A stretch of 64,000 nucleotides of DNA from QWHO01 sp021404945 (GTDB lineage: Bacteria > Vulcanimicrobiota > Xenobia > Xenobiales > QWHO01), in NCBI GenBank assembly GCA_963169765.1, contig CAUJEN010000090.1, positions 186,001-250,000 on the forward strand, given 5' to 3'. The position numbers and the translations under genes are program-made. Every line of letters starts with the position of its first letter. The stretch's first letter is position 1. This document shows, in pieces, positions 1 to 8,250 of this stretch. The notes below the pieces were generated by a model that saw only the letters and a list, made by a program, of their open reading frames with translations, searched no databases and was not told where the DNA came from.

Positions 1-1016
1 GGCGGTTCAGCCTCCGCATGGGCGACATGGTCCTGGGGCAGGTGCGACCTCCCAAGAATGGAGAGAAGTATTACGGCCTGCTGAAGGTCTCCACGGTCAA
101 TGGCATGGATCCAGAGCAGGCGCGGCGCCGACCGCACTTCGACCAGCTCACCCCCATCTTCCCCAACGAGCGCTACACGATGGAGTCGCCTGACGGCGAC
201 CTCTCGCCGCGCTTGATCGACCTGTTCTGTCCCATCGGCAAGGGCCAGCGCGGCATGATCGTCGCTCCCCCCAAAGCCGGTAAGACAATCTTGCTCAAGA
301 AGATCGCCAACGGCATCATCAACAACTATCCCGACACCGTGCTGATGGCCCTGCTCGTGGACGAGCGTCCCGAAGAGGTGACCGACTTCGAGCGCTCGAT
401 CACCGGCGAGGTGATCTCATCCACCTTCGACGAGCCGCCCGAGCAGCACGCCCACGTCTCCGAGCTGGTGCTGGCCAAAGCCATGCGCATGGTCGAGATG
501 GGCAAGGACGTCGTCATCTTGCTGGACTCACTGACCCGCATGGGTCGAGCCTATAACAACATCACCCCGCCCTCGGGACGCACCCTCACCGGCGGCCTGG
601 ATACCGCCGCCCTGCGGATGCCCAAGCGTTTCTTCGGGGCCGCTCGAAACATCGAGAACGGCGGCAGCCTGACCATCATTGCCACCGCCCTGATCGACAC
701 CGGCTCGAAGATGGACGAGGTGATCTTCGAGGAGTTCAAGGGCACCGGCAACATGGAGCTCGACCTCAGTCGGCGATTGGCCGAGCGTCGCATCTTCCCG
801 GCCATCGACATCAAGAAGTCGGGAACTCGCCACGAAGAGCTTTTGCTCGGCGAGGAGGAGCTGAAGAAGATCTGGCTGATGCGCCGGGCCCTCGACCTGC
901 TCGGTGACGGCCAGGATCCGACCGAGGCGGTGATCGAGCGCATGCGCCGCACCAAGACCAACGAGGACTTCCTGAACACGCTCGGCCGCGAGGTCTCCCA
1001 CGCCCGCGGGCAGTAG
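1..1016 (+). CDS. rho: Transcription termination factor Rho, C-terminal part (5' end outside window)
   Basis: Hexameric RNA-dependent ATPase that terminates transcription. The reading frame is open to the window edge and the residues before the first ATG (position 18) still match Rho, so the gene starts upstream. About 337 residues are visible, and full-length Rho is usually about 415 or more. The end of the RNA-binding domain is followed by the RecA-like motor with the P-loop GMIVAPPKAGKT (around position 255-290), the DERPEEVTDF segment, the Walker B region VVILLDSLTRMGRAYN, and the Q/R-loop segment GTGNMELDLSRRLAERRIFPAID. All look intact, so I expect an active enzyme. It is followed on the same strand by a radical SAM gene. 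Confidence 0.97.
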   Translation, partial: RFSLRMGDMVLGQVRPPKNGEKYYGLLKVSTVNGMDPEQARRRPHFDQLTPIFPNERYTMESPDGDLSPRLIDLFCPIGKGQRGMIVAPPKAGKTILLKKIANGIINNYPDTVLMALLVDERPEEVTDFERSITGEVISSTFDEPPEQHAHVSELVLAKAMRMVEMGKDVVILLDSLTRMGRAYNNITPPSGRTLTGGLDTAALRMPKRFFGAARNIENGGSLTIIATALIDTGSKMDEVIFEEFKGTGNMELDLSRRLAERRIFPAIDIKKSGTRHEELLLGEEELKKIWLMRRALDLLGDGQDPTEAVIERMRRTKTNEDFLNTLGREVSHARGQ

Positions 1017-1134
1017 ACCCCGGCGGCGATCTGCCATTGCGGACTCCTCGGGCTACGCCCTGGCTGCGTCGGCCCCGGACGGCTCCTTCTGGGAGGAGCC
1101 GGCCTGGGTTGCCGCAGCCCGAACCGGCACCGAG

Positions 1135-2292
1135 ATGCGTGCCCCGCACCCGGATGAGCTGACCGCTCTCCCTTCCCACAGCTCGGTCATGTACCTGCCG
1201 GGCCGCCAAGCGCTGGGTTGGCCCCGGGGGGCCTCGGGTGAGCCGCATCCGCTTCAGGGCGCCCTGGTGCTGGCCTGCTCCTTGCCTTCGGGCTACATCC
1301 GCACACTGCTGCCCGCCTACCGGCGAGAGGAAGGTGCTCCCCATCTACCCCTGTTTGGCTATGCCGCGGTCGTGTTCCGGCGGGGCAAGCTTTACGCCGC
1401 TGCCCTGAAAACCGACGCCAACCCGCGCTGGGATCCTTCTCGTTACCACGGTAAAGACCTTCAGGCGCGCATCGCGCGGCGGCTCAAAGCCTCACCCGAG
1501 AACCGGGTCCTGCGCCAGTTGGCCCTTTGCGCTACCGACTACGGGTGCTATAACGCCCAGAATGTCTTCTACAACCGCTGGGAGGGCGCGGTGCCGGTTT
1601 CACCCTCTTGCAACGCCTCCTGTCGGGGCTGCATCTCGCTCCAACCCGAGGATATGCCCTCCTCCCCCCAGCAGCGCTTCGATTTCGTACCCACGGTCGA
1701 GGAGATCGTTGAGGTCGGGCTCGAGCACCTGAAGACTCCTGAGGCCATCTTTTCGTTCGGGCAGGGCTGCGAGGGCGAGCCATTGCTGCGGGCTGAACGG
1801 ATCGCCCGATCGATCCGGACCATGCGAGAGCAGACCGATCAAGGGTGTATCCATCTCAACACCAACGGTTCTCGCCCGGCCGGTCTCAAGATGGTCATCG
1901 CGGCAGGGCTCGATTCCATTCGGGTCTCGCTCAACAGCGTGCTCGACGAACTTTATACTTCCTATTACCAGCCTCGCAATTACTCGTTTGCCGACGTTAC
2001 TGCCAGCGTGCGCATGGCCGCCGACAACGGTCTGCAGGTATGCCTCAACTACCTGGTCATGCCGGGCTGGAACGATGCTGAGGAGGAAGTGGAGGCCCTG
2101 GTGCGCTTCGTGCACGAGCAGGGCGTGACCATGATCCAGCTTCGCAACCTCAACATCGACCCGGACCTCTACGCCGAGTGGGTGCGTCGCCCGGGCGGGC
2201 GGGTGCTGGGGGTGCCGGCCATGCTCGCGCGTCTCAAGAGCGAGTGTCCCAGCCTGCGCCTGGGCAATCACACCCCTTTCTACCAGCGCTGA
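1135..2292 (+). CDS. Radical SAM domain protein
   Basis: Iron-sulfur enzyme expected to cleave S-adenosylmethionine; substrate unknown. The cluster motif CNASCRGC (CxxxCxxC) gives Cys159, 163 and 166 when counted from the ATG at 1135. It is followed by FGQGCEGEPLL, which resembles the GGE region, and by a TIM-barrel-like half. An N-terminal domain of about 150 residues precedes the cluster. Protein-like sequence in the same frame continues upstream of 1135 (GYALAASAPDGSFWEEPAW, about 1054-1110), and I recall similar N-termini in this family. There is no ATG, GTG or TTG there, only ATT at 1036 and CTG at 1060. The true start may therefore be non-canonical and upstream; the ATG at 1135 is the conservative choice. 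Confidence 0.85.
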   Translation: MRAPHPDELTALPSHSSVMYLPGRQALGWPRGASGEPHPLQGALVLACSLPSGYIRTLLPAYRREEGAPHLPLFGYAAVVFRRGKLYAAALKTDANPRWDPSRYHGKDLQARIARRLKASPENRVLRQLALCATDYGCYNAQNVFYNRWEGAVPVSPSCNASCRGCISLQPEDMPSSPQQRFDFVPTVEEIVEVGLEHLKTPEAIFSFGQGCEGEPLLRAERIARSIRTMREQTDQGCIHLNTNGSRPAGLKMVIAAGLDSIRVSLNSVLDELYTSYYQPRNYSFADVTASVRMAADNGLQVCLNYLVMPGWNDAEEEVEALVRFVHEQGVTMIQLRNLNIDPDLYAEWVRRPGGRVLGVPAMLARLKSECPSLRLGNHTPFYQR

Positions 2293-2352
2293 CAGGTTCA
2301 GAGAATTTTCCGGCTTTTGCCTTATGAGTGATCGTGAAAAGGAGATCGCTCA

Positions 2353-3093
2353 GTGGTCGTCGCCCCCGTTATCGCAACAACCTCCCGCCCGGCAAGAGCG
2401 CATCGCGTTGAGAAATCGACCGAGGAGGGCAGCGCGACTCAGGATTCCGTGGCCGACCTGACCAGGACCCGCCAGGTCGTTTCCCTGTCCGGCGTCAAGC
2501 AGCAGGGCGAGAGGACCGGTCTGGGCCTGGCCGCAGCTGCTGTAGGCAGCCCCATCGGCTTCCTGGCGGCCTGCTGGGGCAGCGAGGCGCTCGACACGGT
2601 TCTTGGTGGCGCGCTCGACAATCTTGGCATCGTGCCCAGGTCGGTCACCGGCCTGGTGGGCGTCCCCCTGGCCCCATTTCTACACGGCAATTGGGAGCAT
2701 CTGATCTCGAACTCGCTCGGAGTCCTGACGGCCGGCTCGCTGGTCGCGTTGCACGGGCCCAAGAAGTTCCGCGACGTGACCATCATGTCAGGATTGGCCG
2801 CCGGCCTCGGAACCTGGGCCGCCGGTCGCACCGCGGCTCATCTCGGGGCCAGCGGCGTGGTCTATGGATACATGGGATTTCTGATGGCCCGGGGCCTGTT
2901 CGACCGCCGCCCTCTCCCCATCGTCCTCAGCGTCTTGAGCACTGCTTTGTTTGCCGGCAGCCTGGCAGGCGTGGTCCCGGGTAAGGAAGGGGTCTCCTGG
3001 GAGAGCCATCTTTTCGGCCTGGCCGGTGGCGTCCTGGCGGCCGCCACCCTGCCCGTGGACGCCCCCAGGTCCAGCCACGCGTTTGGTCGTTGA
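2353..3093 (+). CDS. Rhomboid-family intramembrane serine protease
   Basis: Membrane protein of 246 residues expected to cut substrates inside the bilayer. The family signatures are visible: HGNWEH (His111, His116) followed by LISN, the catalytic GASG serine (Ser167) with VVYGYMG after it, and the partner His219 in SWESHLFGLAGG. Several hydrophobic segments surround these motifs. About 55 polar residues precede the first membrane segment. The GTG start is chosen because AAGGAG (about 2339-2344) lies at good distance. The Ser/His pair is present, so activity is likely; substrates are unknown. Confidence 0.9.
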   Translation: MVVAPVIATTSRPARAHRVEKSTEEGSATQDSVADLTRTRQVVSLSGVKQQGERTGLGLAAAAVGSPIGFLAACWGSEALDTVLGGALDNLGIVPRSVTGLVGVPLAPFLHGNWEHLISNSLGVLTAGSLVALHGPKKFRDVTIMSGLAAGLGTWAAGRTAAHLGASGVVYGYMGFLMARGLFDRRPLPIVLSVLSTALFAGSLAGVVPGKEGVSWESHLFGLAGGVLAAATLPVDAPRSSHAFGR

Positions 3094-3139
3094 CCGCTGA
3101 CAGGGCGAGCCTGAGCTTCCGTAGAAGGCTTCACGCTCG

Positions 3140-5125
3140 ATGAGCGTTTCCGCAACCATTGGCCGCTACCATATCATGCAAGAGCTCGGGCGGGGCGGCA
3201 TGGGCGTAGTCTACAAGGGGCATGATCCCCTCCTGAACCGCCATGTAGCCATCAAGATCTTGTCTCAGCAACTGGTGGGCAACCCTGATTCGAAGGAGCG
3301 TTTCATTCGCGAGGCTCAGGCCGCGGCCCGTCTCAACCACCCCAATATCATCGGCATCTACGACATCAACGAGCAGGACGGGATCTACTACCTGGTGATG
3401 GAGTTCATCAATGGCTCCTCCCTCGACGTTATTCTGCGCGAGCGGCGCGGCCCCATGGGGGTGCAGGAGGCCCTGGAGGTCTTCGTGCCCATGGCCCAGG
3501 CCCTCGACTACGCCCACCAGCACGGGATCGTCCACCGCGACGTCAAGCCGGGCAACATCATGGTCACCGAGGACCGCAAGGTGAAGGTGGCTGACTTCGG
3601 CATCGCCTGGGTGGGGGCGTCCCAGACCCTGACCCAACCCGGCCAGGTGCTCGGCTCTTGTTTTTACTTCTCGCCCGAGCAGGCTCGCGGCGAGAAGGTC
3701 GACCGGCGGGCCGACATCTACTCGCTGGGCGTGCTCCTCTTTGAGATGTTGACCGGCCAGGTGCCCTTCCGGGCCGACAATCTGCCGGCCGTGATCCAGC
3801 TCCACCTCACCGCCGACCCCCCGCGACCCATCGGCATCAATCGCCTCATCCCCGAGAAAATCGAGGAAGCCATCCTCAAGTGTATGCGCAAAGACCCTTC
3901 CGAGCGCTTTCAAAATGTGGGTGACCTGATCGAGGGACTGAAGGTGGAGGAGGTGCAAGAAGACCTTTACAAGACCCAGATCAGCCCCTCGCAGGCGGCT
4001 CTGCACAACATTCTGGGCAACAACTACTACAAGCAGGGCAAGCTCGACCTGGCCATCATGGAGTGGCAGAAAGCCACCAACCTCGACCCCTACAACGCCC
4101 TCACCCACAACAACCTGGGTACCGCCCTGGACGGCCTGGGCCGACTGCCCGACGCCATCGTCGAGTATGGCAAGGCGGTCGACCTGAACCCCAACAACTT
4201 CGTGGCCCACTACAACCTGGGCTCGGCCTTCTATCGTCAGGGCGCGCTGGATAACTCCATCGAGGAGTACCGCAAGGTCACCGTGCTCAACCCCAAGTTC
4301 GCTCCCGCCTACTACAACCTGGGCAACGGCTTCTATAAGAAGGGCAAGCTCGACTCAGCCATCGAGGAGTGGCAGAAGGCGCTCATCTTGAACCCCCAGT
4401 TCGCCGAGGTGCTCTATAACCTCGGCAACGCTTATTACAAGAAGGGCCTCAAGAACGAGGCCAAGGACCACTGGTCGCGAGCCCTCGAGCTGGACCCCCA
4501 GTTCGCAGTGGCCCTTTACAACCTGGGTTCTCTCAAAATGGAGCAGGGAGATACCGACGGAGCCATCGAGTGCTGGAAGAAGTCGGTCGAGGTCAACCCC
4601 GAGTTCGCCCAGGCTCACTACAACATGGGCAACATGCATTACGACAAGGGTAATGTCGACCTGGCCGTGCGCGAGTGGGAGAAGGCTACTCGCGCCAAAT
4701 ATGGTTTCTGGCAGGCTCACAACAACCTGGGGAATGCCTACTATGCCCAGTCGATGTTCGATGAAGCCATCAGCCAGTGGCAAAAGACGATCCAGTTCAA
4801 GGATGAGCACTGGCCAGCCCACTGGAATCTCGCCAACACCTACTTCTTTCACCGCAGCCAGGTGGACGCGGCGGTGATGGAGTGGCAGCGGGTGACCCAG
4901 ATCAACCCCCATCACTGGCAGTCTTATTACAACCTGGGCGAGGCGTATCTCGAGCAGGGCAAGATCGAGCTGTGCATCCTGGAATGGGACAAGGTGGTCC
5001 AGCTCAATCCCAAGTTCTGGCACGTCTACCACAATCTGGGCACGCTCTTCTACCAGCGTGGCAAGGTCGATCAGGCCATCGCCTACTGGACCCGAGCCGT
5101 GGCCTTGATGCTGTTCCCATGGTGA
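3140..5125 (+). CDS. Ser/Thr protein kinase fused to a long TPR array
   Basis: Cytoplasmic kinase of 661 residues with no membrane segment. The kinase domain spans about 8-270: GRGGMG loop (17-22), VAIK lysine 39, HRDVKPGN with catalytic Asp134, DFG at 152-154, and SPEQARG in the activation segment. From about 285 to the end there are roughly ten to eleven TPR units with a strong repeating pattern (NNLGNAYY, AIxEWxKA, LNPxF). The TPRs probably recruit substrates or scaffold a complex. The residue after DFGIA is Trp where most relatives have Arg. The downstream UPF0158 gene starts 8 bases after the stop, so the two are probably co-transcribed. Confidence 0.95.
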   Translation: MSVSATIGRYHIMQELGRGGMGVVYKGHDPLLNRHVAIKILSQQLVGNPDSKERFIREAQAAARLNHPNIIGIYDINEQDGIYYLVMEFINGSSLDVILRERRGPMGVQEALEVFVPMAQALDYAHQHGIVHRDVKPGNIMVTEDRKVKVADFGIAWVGASQTLTQPGQVLGSCFYFSPEQARGEKVDRRADIYSLGVLLFEMLTGQVPFRADNLPAVIQLHLTADPPRPIGINRLIPEKIEEAILKCMRKDPSERFQNVGDLIEGLKVEEVQEDLYKTQISPSQAALHNILGNNYYKQGKLDLAIMEWQKATNLDPYNALTHNNLGTALDGLGRLPDAIVEYGKAVDLNPNNFVAHYNLGSAFYRQGALDNSIEEYRKVTVLNPKFAPAYYNLGNGFYKKGKLDSAIEEWQKALILNPQFAEVLYNLGNAYYKKGLKNEAKDHWSRALELDPQFAVALYNLGSLKMEQGDTDGAIECWKKSVEVNPEFAQAHYNMGNMHYDKGNVDLAVREWEKATRAKYGFWQAHNNLGNAYYAQSMFDEAISQWQKTIQFKDEHWPAHWNLANTYFFHRSQVDAAVMEWQRVTQINPHHWQSYYNLGEAYLEQGKIELCILEWDKVVQLNPKFWHVYHNLGTLFYQRGKVDQAIAYWTRAVALMLFPW

Positions 5126-5133
5126 GGTGAAAG

Positions 5134-5547
5134 ATGCCCAAAGTCGATCTCAAAGCGCTGATCCAGATACTGGGCGACCATGAGCCGGCCAACCAGTACC
5201 TCATCGAGCGGGCTACCGGCAAGATCATCAAGATCGATCTCGAGAACCGGGCGCAGCTCGAGCAGATCAAAAAGGCCCTGGCCACCGACAAGGGCAAGTA
5301 CATCCAGGTGCCCAAAGCGAGCCCTCGCGAGAATCACGCCGACATGGAGCGCTTTATCGCCCAGGTTCACGATCCCAAGCTCAAAGAGAATCTCAAGCGG
5401 GCCATGACGAGCCATCGGCCGTTTCGCGAGTTTCGCGACGTGCTCGAGACCAAACTCAAAGAAAAACGCGAGTGGGAAGCCTTTCTGCGCCAGAGCCTGG
5501 AGCAGAAGGCTCGCACGTTCGTAAAGGGAACCGGGCTCGAGGTCTAA
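5134..5547 (+). CDS. UPF0158-like protein
   Basis: Small soluble protein of 137 residues. The pattern matches UPF0158 as I remember it: a short strand region with ATGKIIKID, then YIQVP, a helical middle with HADMERFIAQV, KLKENLKRAM and PFREFRDVL, and a final helix with REWEAFLRQSLEQKARTFV. The family has no established biochemical role. The gene follows the TPR kinase with an 8-base gap and an AGGTGAAAG ribosome site, so it may belong to the same signalling unit. A palindromic repeat lies immediately after its stop. Confidence 0.75.
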   Translation: MPKVDLKALIQILGDHEPANQYLIERATGKIIKIDLENRAQLEQIKKALATDKGKYIQVPKASPRENHADMERFIAQVHDPKLKENLKRAMTSHRPFREFRDVLETKLKEKREWEAFLRQSLEQKARTFVKGTGLEV

Positions 5548-5549
5548 GA

Positions 5550-5588
5550 GCGCAGCCGGCCCCACTTGACATGGTTTTCCGGCTGCGC
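5550..5588. repeat. Palindromic repeat element, copy A
   Basis: Perfect 10-base arms GCGCAGCCGG (5550-5559) and CCGGCTGCGC (5579-5588) enclose a 19-base loop containing CTTGACATGGTTTT. It sits between two convergent genes. A second small palindrome (CCCGG/CCGGG, 5593-5606) follows. The same arms and nearly the same loop recur inverted at 13728-13767, including the flanking CGTC/GACG bases. It could work as a terminator for either flanking gene, but there is no clear T-run. Confidence 0.8.
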
Positions 5589-5617
5589 GACGCCCGGCGA
5601 TCCGGGTTCGGGGCCCT

Positions 5618-6925
5618 CTAAGAGACTTTGCGGGGCACGCGCACTCCACCGACAACCACGTGGTCAGGCTCGACGCGCACTCCCGGATCGAGTCCCGGCT
5701 CGGGCAGGGGACTTCCGAACAGCTGGCCTGGCGCGAATCGGGGGTCCATCGTGTTGGGCTCGAGCTCGAGCGGGGCTTCCTCGCCTCGACGGACAAGCAG
5801 TCGGTCCTGCTTCCAGCCCTCCAGCCGATAGCCCGTGACCACGGGAAAGAAGGCTCGCTTCTCGGTATCGAAGCAGAAGATGCTCGTCAGATCGTCCACC
5901 ACCACCTGCACGGCTAGATAGCGTCCGCTCTCGGACCATTCGGGTTTACTCTGGTCCACGCGGTAGGGGAGAACCACCGCTTTGTCCGCCTCGGCTCCCA
6001 CCACGCAGGCGTAGGCATCCCCGGAGCCTCGAGCCAGGACCAGGGCCGCTTCAGACCCATCGGCGCTCCAGGTCACGGAGGATAGCTCTCGTCCGGCGAC
6101 CAGGTCGACCCCTTCTCCCTGGCGGATGCGCTGCGCTTGGCCATGTCCGCGTTGCACCAGGTAGATGCCCTGGCGGGCGTCCGTCGGAGAGAATCGGGAT
6201 TTGACCGAGAAGACCATGCGGTCCTTCGTGGGTGAGGGGATCCGGTAGGTTGGAGTGTGGTAACCGAACTGGCCCATCAAGGCCTTTCGCTGGGCCGGGT
6301 CGGCCATCGGGAAGGCGTTCTGGTACCCCTCATCGAGAGCGCTGAGAGTTCCCGGTGAGAGCTCCTCGGCAAGATCGGGATCGTCGAGGAACTGGCTCTG
6401 TCCGTCCTCGTTCAGCACCCAGAAGGTGGCCACCCGGCCGCTGGTCCAGCAACTGGTGTGGCCCTGTACCAGCATACGGCCGTCCTCGAGGTAGTGCACC
6501 TCGTCGAGTTGGCTGGGGAGCCTGGCCAGAGTACGGTTCTGCTGGCCGTCGTGGAGCTTCACCTCGTCGAGGGAGATGTAGGCCAGATCCTGACCGGTGG
6601 GGGAGAGGTCGATTCCGTACAGGGCGAAGCGGTTCTCGACGAGTTGCGGAGACTGGCCGGGACGGGCCCGGAACACGTTGACGGCGCCACTCGAGTCCTT
6701 GCCCGCGAAGGCGACCGTCTGGCCGCCATTGGCCACGCTGGTGCGCTCCAGCTTCAACTCATTGGGCACGCTCAGGGTTCGGGTCTGCCCCGTCTGTCGC
6801 TCGCGCAGCAGCACCTGGTCTCCCTCAGAGAGACTCTCGTAGGTCCCGTCCGGGGAGCGATCAGCCTGGCTCTGGCAGCGCTCGAGCCAGCTCTGTCGGT
6901 CGGCCGAGCTCAGAGTTGCGATCAT
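5618..6925 (-). CDS. TolB/WD40-like beta-propeller protein ending in a GGVxV tag
   Basis: Protein of 435 residues built of repeated strand motifs (LSPTGQDLAYISL, VTWSADGSEAALVL, PEWSESGRYLAVQV) typical of TolB/WD40-type propellers. No catalytic motif is recognisable. No signal peptide is visible from the ATG chosen, and an in-frame TGA lies about eight codons upstream. The last residues, DHVVVGGVRVPRKVS, match the C-termini of two unrelated proteins in this window (genes at 30331 and 31584), which suggests an appended tag rather than part of the propeller. It is convergent with the UPF0158 gene and separated from it by the palindromic repeat. Confidence 0.7.
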   Translation of the reverse strand: MIATLSSADRQSWLERCQSQADRSPDGTYESLSEGDQVLLRERQTGQTRTLSVPNELKLERTSVANGGQTVAFAGKDSSGAVNVFRARPGQSPQLVENRFALYGIDLSPTGQDLAYISLDEVKLHDGQQNRTLARLPSQLDEVHYLEDGRMLVQGHTSCWTSGRVATFWVLNEDGQSQFLDDPDLAEELSPGTLSALDEGYQNAFPMADPAQRKALMGQFGYHTPTYRIPSPTKDRMVFSVKSRFSPTDARQGIYLVQRGHGQAQRIRQGEGVDLVAGRELSSVTWSADGSEAALVLARGSGDAYACVVGAEADKAVVLPYRVDQSKPEWSESGRYLAVQVVVDDLTSIFCFDTEKRAFFPVVTGYRLEGWKQDRLLVRRGEEAPLELEPNTMDPRFAPGQLFGSPLPEPGLDPGVRVEPDHVVVGGVRVPRKVS

Positions 6926-7042
6926 GGCCAGAGCAGCATAGTCTCAAACCATCGAGCGTGGTGTAAACGGATTGTTACCGCGAAGGGAGATCATGGCGAA
7001 TCCGCGAATATGAGCCCCACAACAGCGTAGAAAGGCCGGTAG

Positions 7043-8245
7043 ATGGACGTCCCGACCGAGGAAGAGGCACAGCACCGACTCGAGGTAGCCGAACTCTACC
7101 GTGACATGGGTCAGGGTCCCAAAGCCGCCAAGTATTACGTCGGCGCCGGTGAGCTGTATCATCGGCGAGGGAACCTGGCCAAGGCGGCCGAGATCTACAA
7201 GATTGCCCTCGGGCTCGACCCGGGCAATGCCGAGGCTCAGGCCGGGTTGGCCCGGCTGGCCGGGGGAGGTCCCTCTGCTCCGCCTCCTCAAGGTGCCCCG
7301 GTGCCGACCCCACCGGCATCGCAGGCCCAGGCGGGCCTGCCGCCCATGCCCCCGCGTCCGGTGCCGCCCGGAATGCCGGGAGCTCCGGGGATGCCCCAGT
7401 CTCCGTCTCCGGGCGCTCCGCCCCAGGCTCGTCCAGCGGGCATGGGCCAGCCTCCTCAAGCCCCGCCAGCGGCCATGGGCCCTCCGGGAGTGCCCCCTCG
7501 CCCCCCCGGCCCACCCGGAATGCCTCCGGCTCCGGTCGGCCCACCCGGGATGCAGGCGGCCCCTCCGGGGCTGCCTCCCCGTCCCGCTCCTCCGACTGCA
7601 ATGCCCGCTGCTCCGGGGCCGCCCGGCCAGCCTCCGCGTCCCCCCGCTCCGGCCGGAGCACCCCCGGTCATGTCGGCGGCTCCACCCGTGGGTCCGCCGC
7701 CCGTCATGGCGGCTGCCCCTGCGACTGGCGCCCGCCCTGCCGTCGGTCCACCGCCGGTGATGGCTGCCGCTCCGCCCGTGGGCCCTCCCGGGCGGGGCCC
7801 GGCGCCGCTGCCACCCGCTCCTCAACCGGGCCATCTGCACGCGCCGCCGCCATTGCTCTTCGTCCGTCCGGCCCTGGTAACCCAGGTACGCCAACAGATC
7901 GCGGGTCCGCCCGACCCCAAGAAGCTGCCCTGGAATCCGCTCCCCAAGGTGGATGCCGAGGCTGCTGCCAAGGTCGTTGATGACATGGAGAAGAAGAAGC
8001 AGGCCTCCATCAGCTCCTCTGACCTGTCAGGCCCGGTGCGCTCGGCCTTCTCTTCCCAGTCCACCGTCACCGGGGGACTGGCCGGGCTGTTTGCTGGCCG
8101 TGAAGGTGGCTCCCCGGGGACGCCCCCAACCACGCCCAAGTTTGGGGCTCCGGAAACTCCGAAGCCTGCCGGTGGGGGAAACCGTACCGGCAACCAGGCC
8201 CTGGCCGACGCCATCGCCAGAAAGCTTCAGCAGAGGGGGCAGTAG
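7043..8245 (+). CDS. TPR protein with a long Pro/Ala/Gly-rich linker
   Basis: Protein of 400 residues. Residues about 8-68 form one to two TPR motifs (YRDMGQGPKAAKYYVGAGELY, RRGNLAKAAEIYKIALGLDP). Residues about 75-275 are an extreme low-complexity region of PPG, GPP and PPVMAAAP units. The last 120 residues are more normal and polar, with a short helix at the C-terminus (NQALADAIARKLQQRG). No membrane segment or signal peptide is seen. The disordered linker suggests a flexible adaptor, but the function is unknown. It diverges from the propeller gene and converges on the M23 peptidase gene. Confidence 0.85.
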   Translation: MDVPTEEEAQHRLEVAELYRDMGQGPKAAKYYVGAGELYHRRGNLAKAAEIYKIALGLDPGNAEAQAGLARLAGGGPSAPPPQGAPVPTPPASQAQAGLPPMPPRPVPPGMPGAPGMPQSPSPGAPPQARPAGMGQPPQAPPAAMGPPGVPPRPPGPPGMPPAPVGPPGMQAAPPGLPPRPAPPTAMPAAPGPPGQPPRPPAPAGAPPVMSAAPPVGPPPVMAAAPATGARPAVGPPPVMAAAPPVGPPGRGPAPLPPAPQPGHLHAPPPLLFVRPALVTQVRQQIAGPPDPKKLPWNPLPKVDAEAAAKVVDDMEKKKQASISSSDLSGPVRSAFSSQSTVTGGLAGLFAGREGGSPGTPPTTPKFGAPETPKPAGGGNRTGNQALADAIARKLQQRGQ

Positions 8246-8250
8246 TAGGC

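Noticed and set aside
5563..5575. TTGACA in the palindrome loop as a promoter
   Set aside because: No -10 element at the proper distance, and the same bases sit in the loop of the second copy behind a gene end.
6458..7030. 190-residue plus-strand frame opposite the propeller gene
   Set aside because: Out-of-frame shadow of the minus-strand propeller repeats; no motif and no ribosome site.
7270..7860. Repeated GGTCCACC-like units suggestive of a tandem DNA array or CRISPR
   Set aside because: They are irregular codon repeats for Pro, Gly and Ala in one long frame; there are no uniform repeats or spacers.
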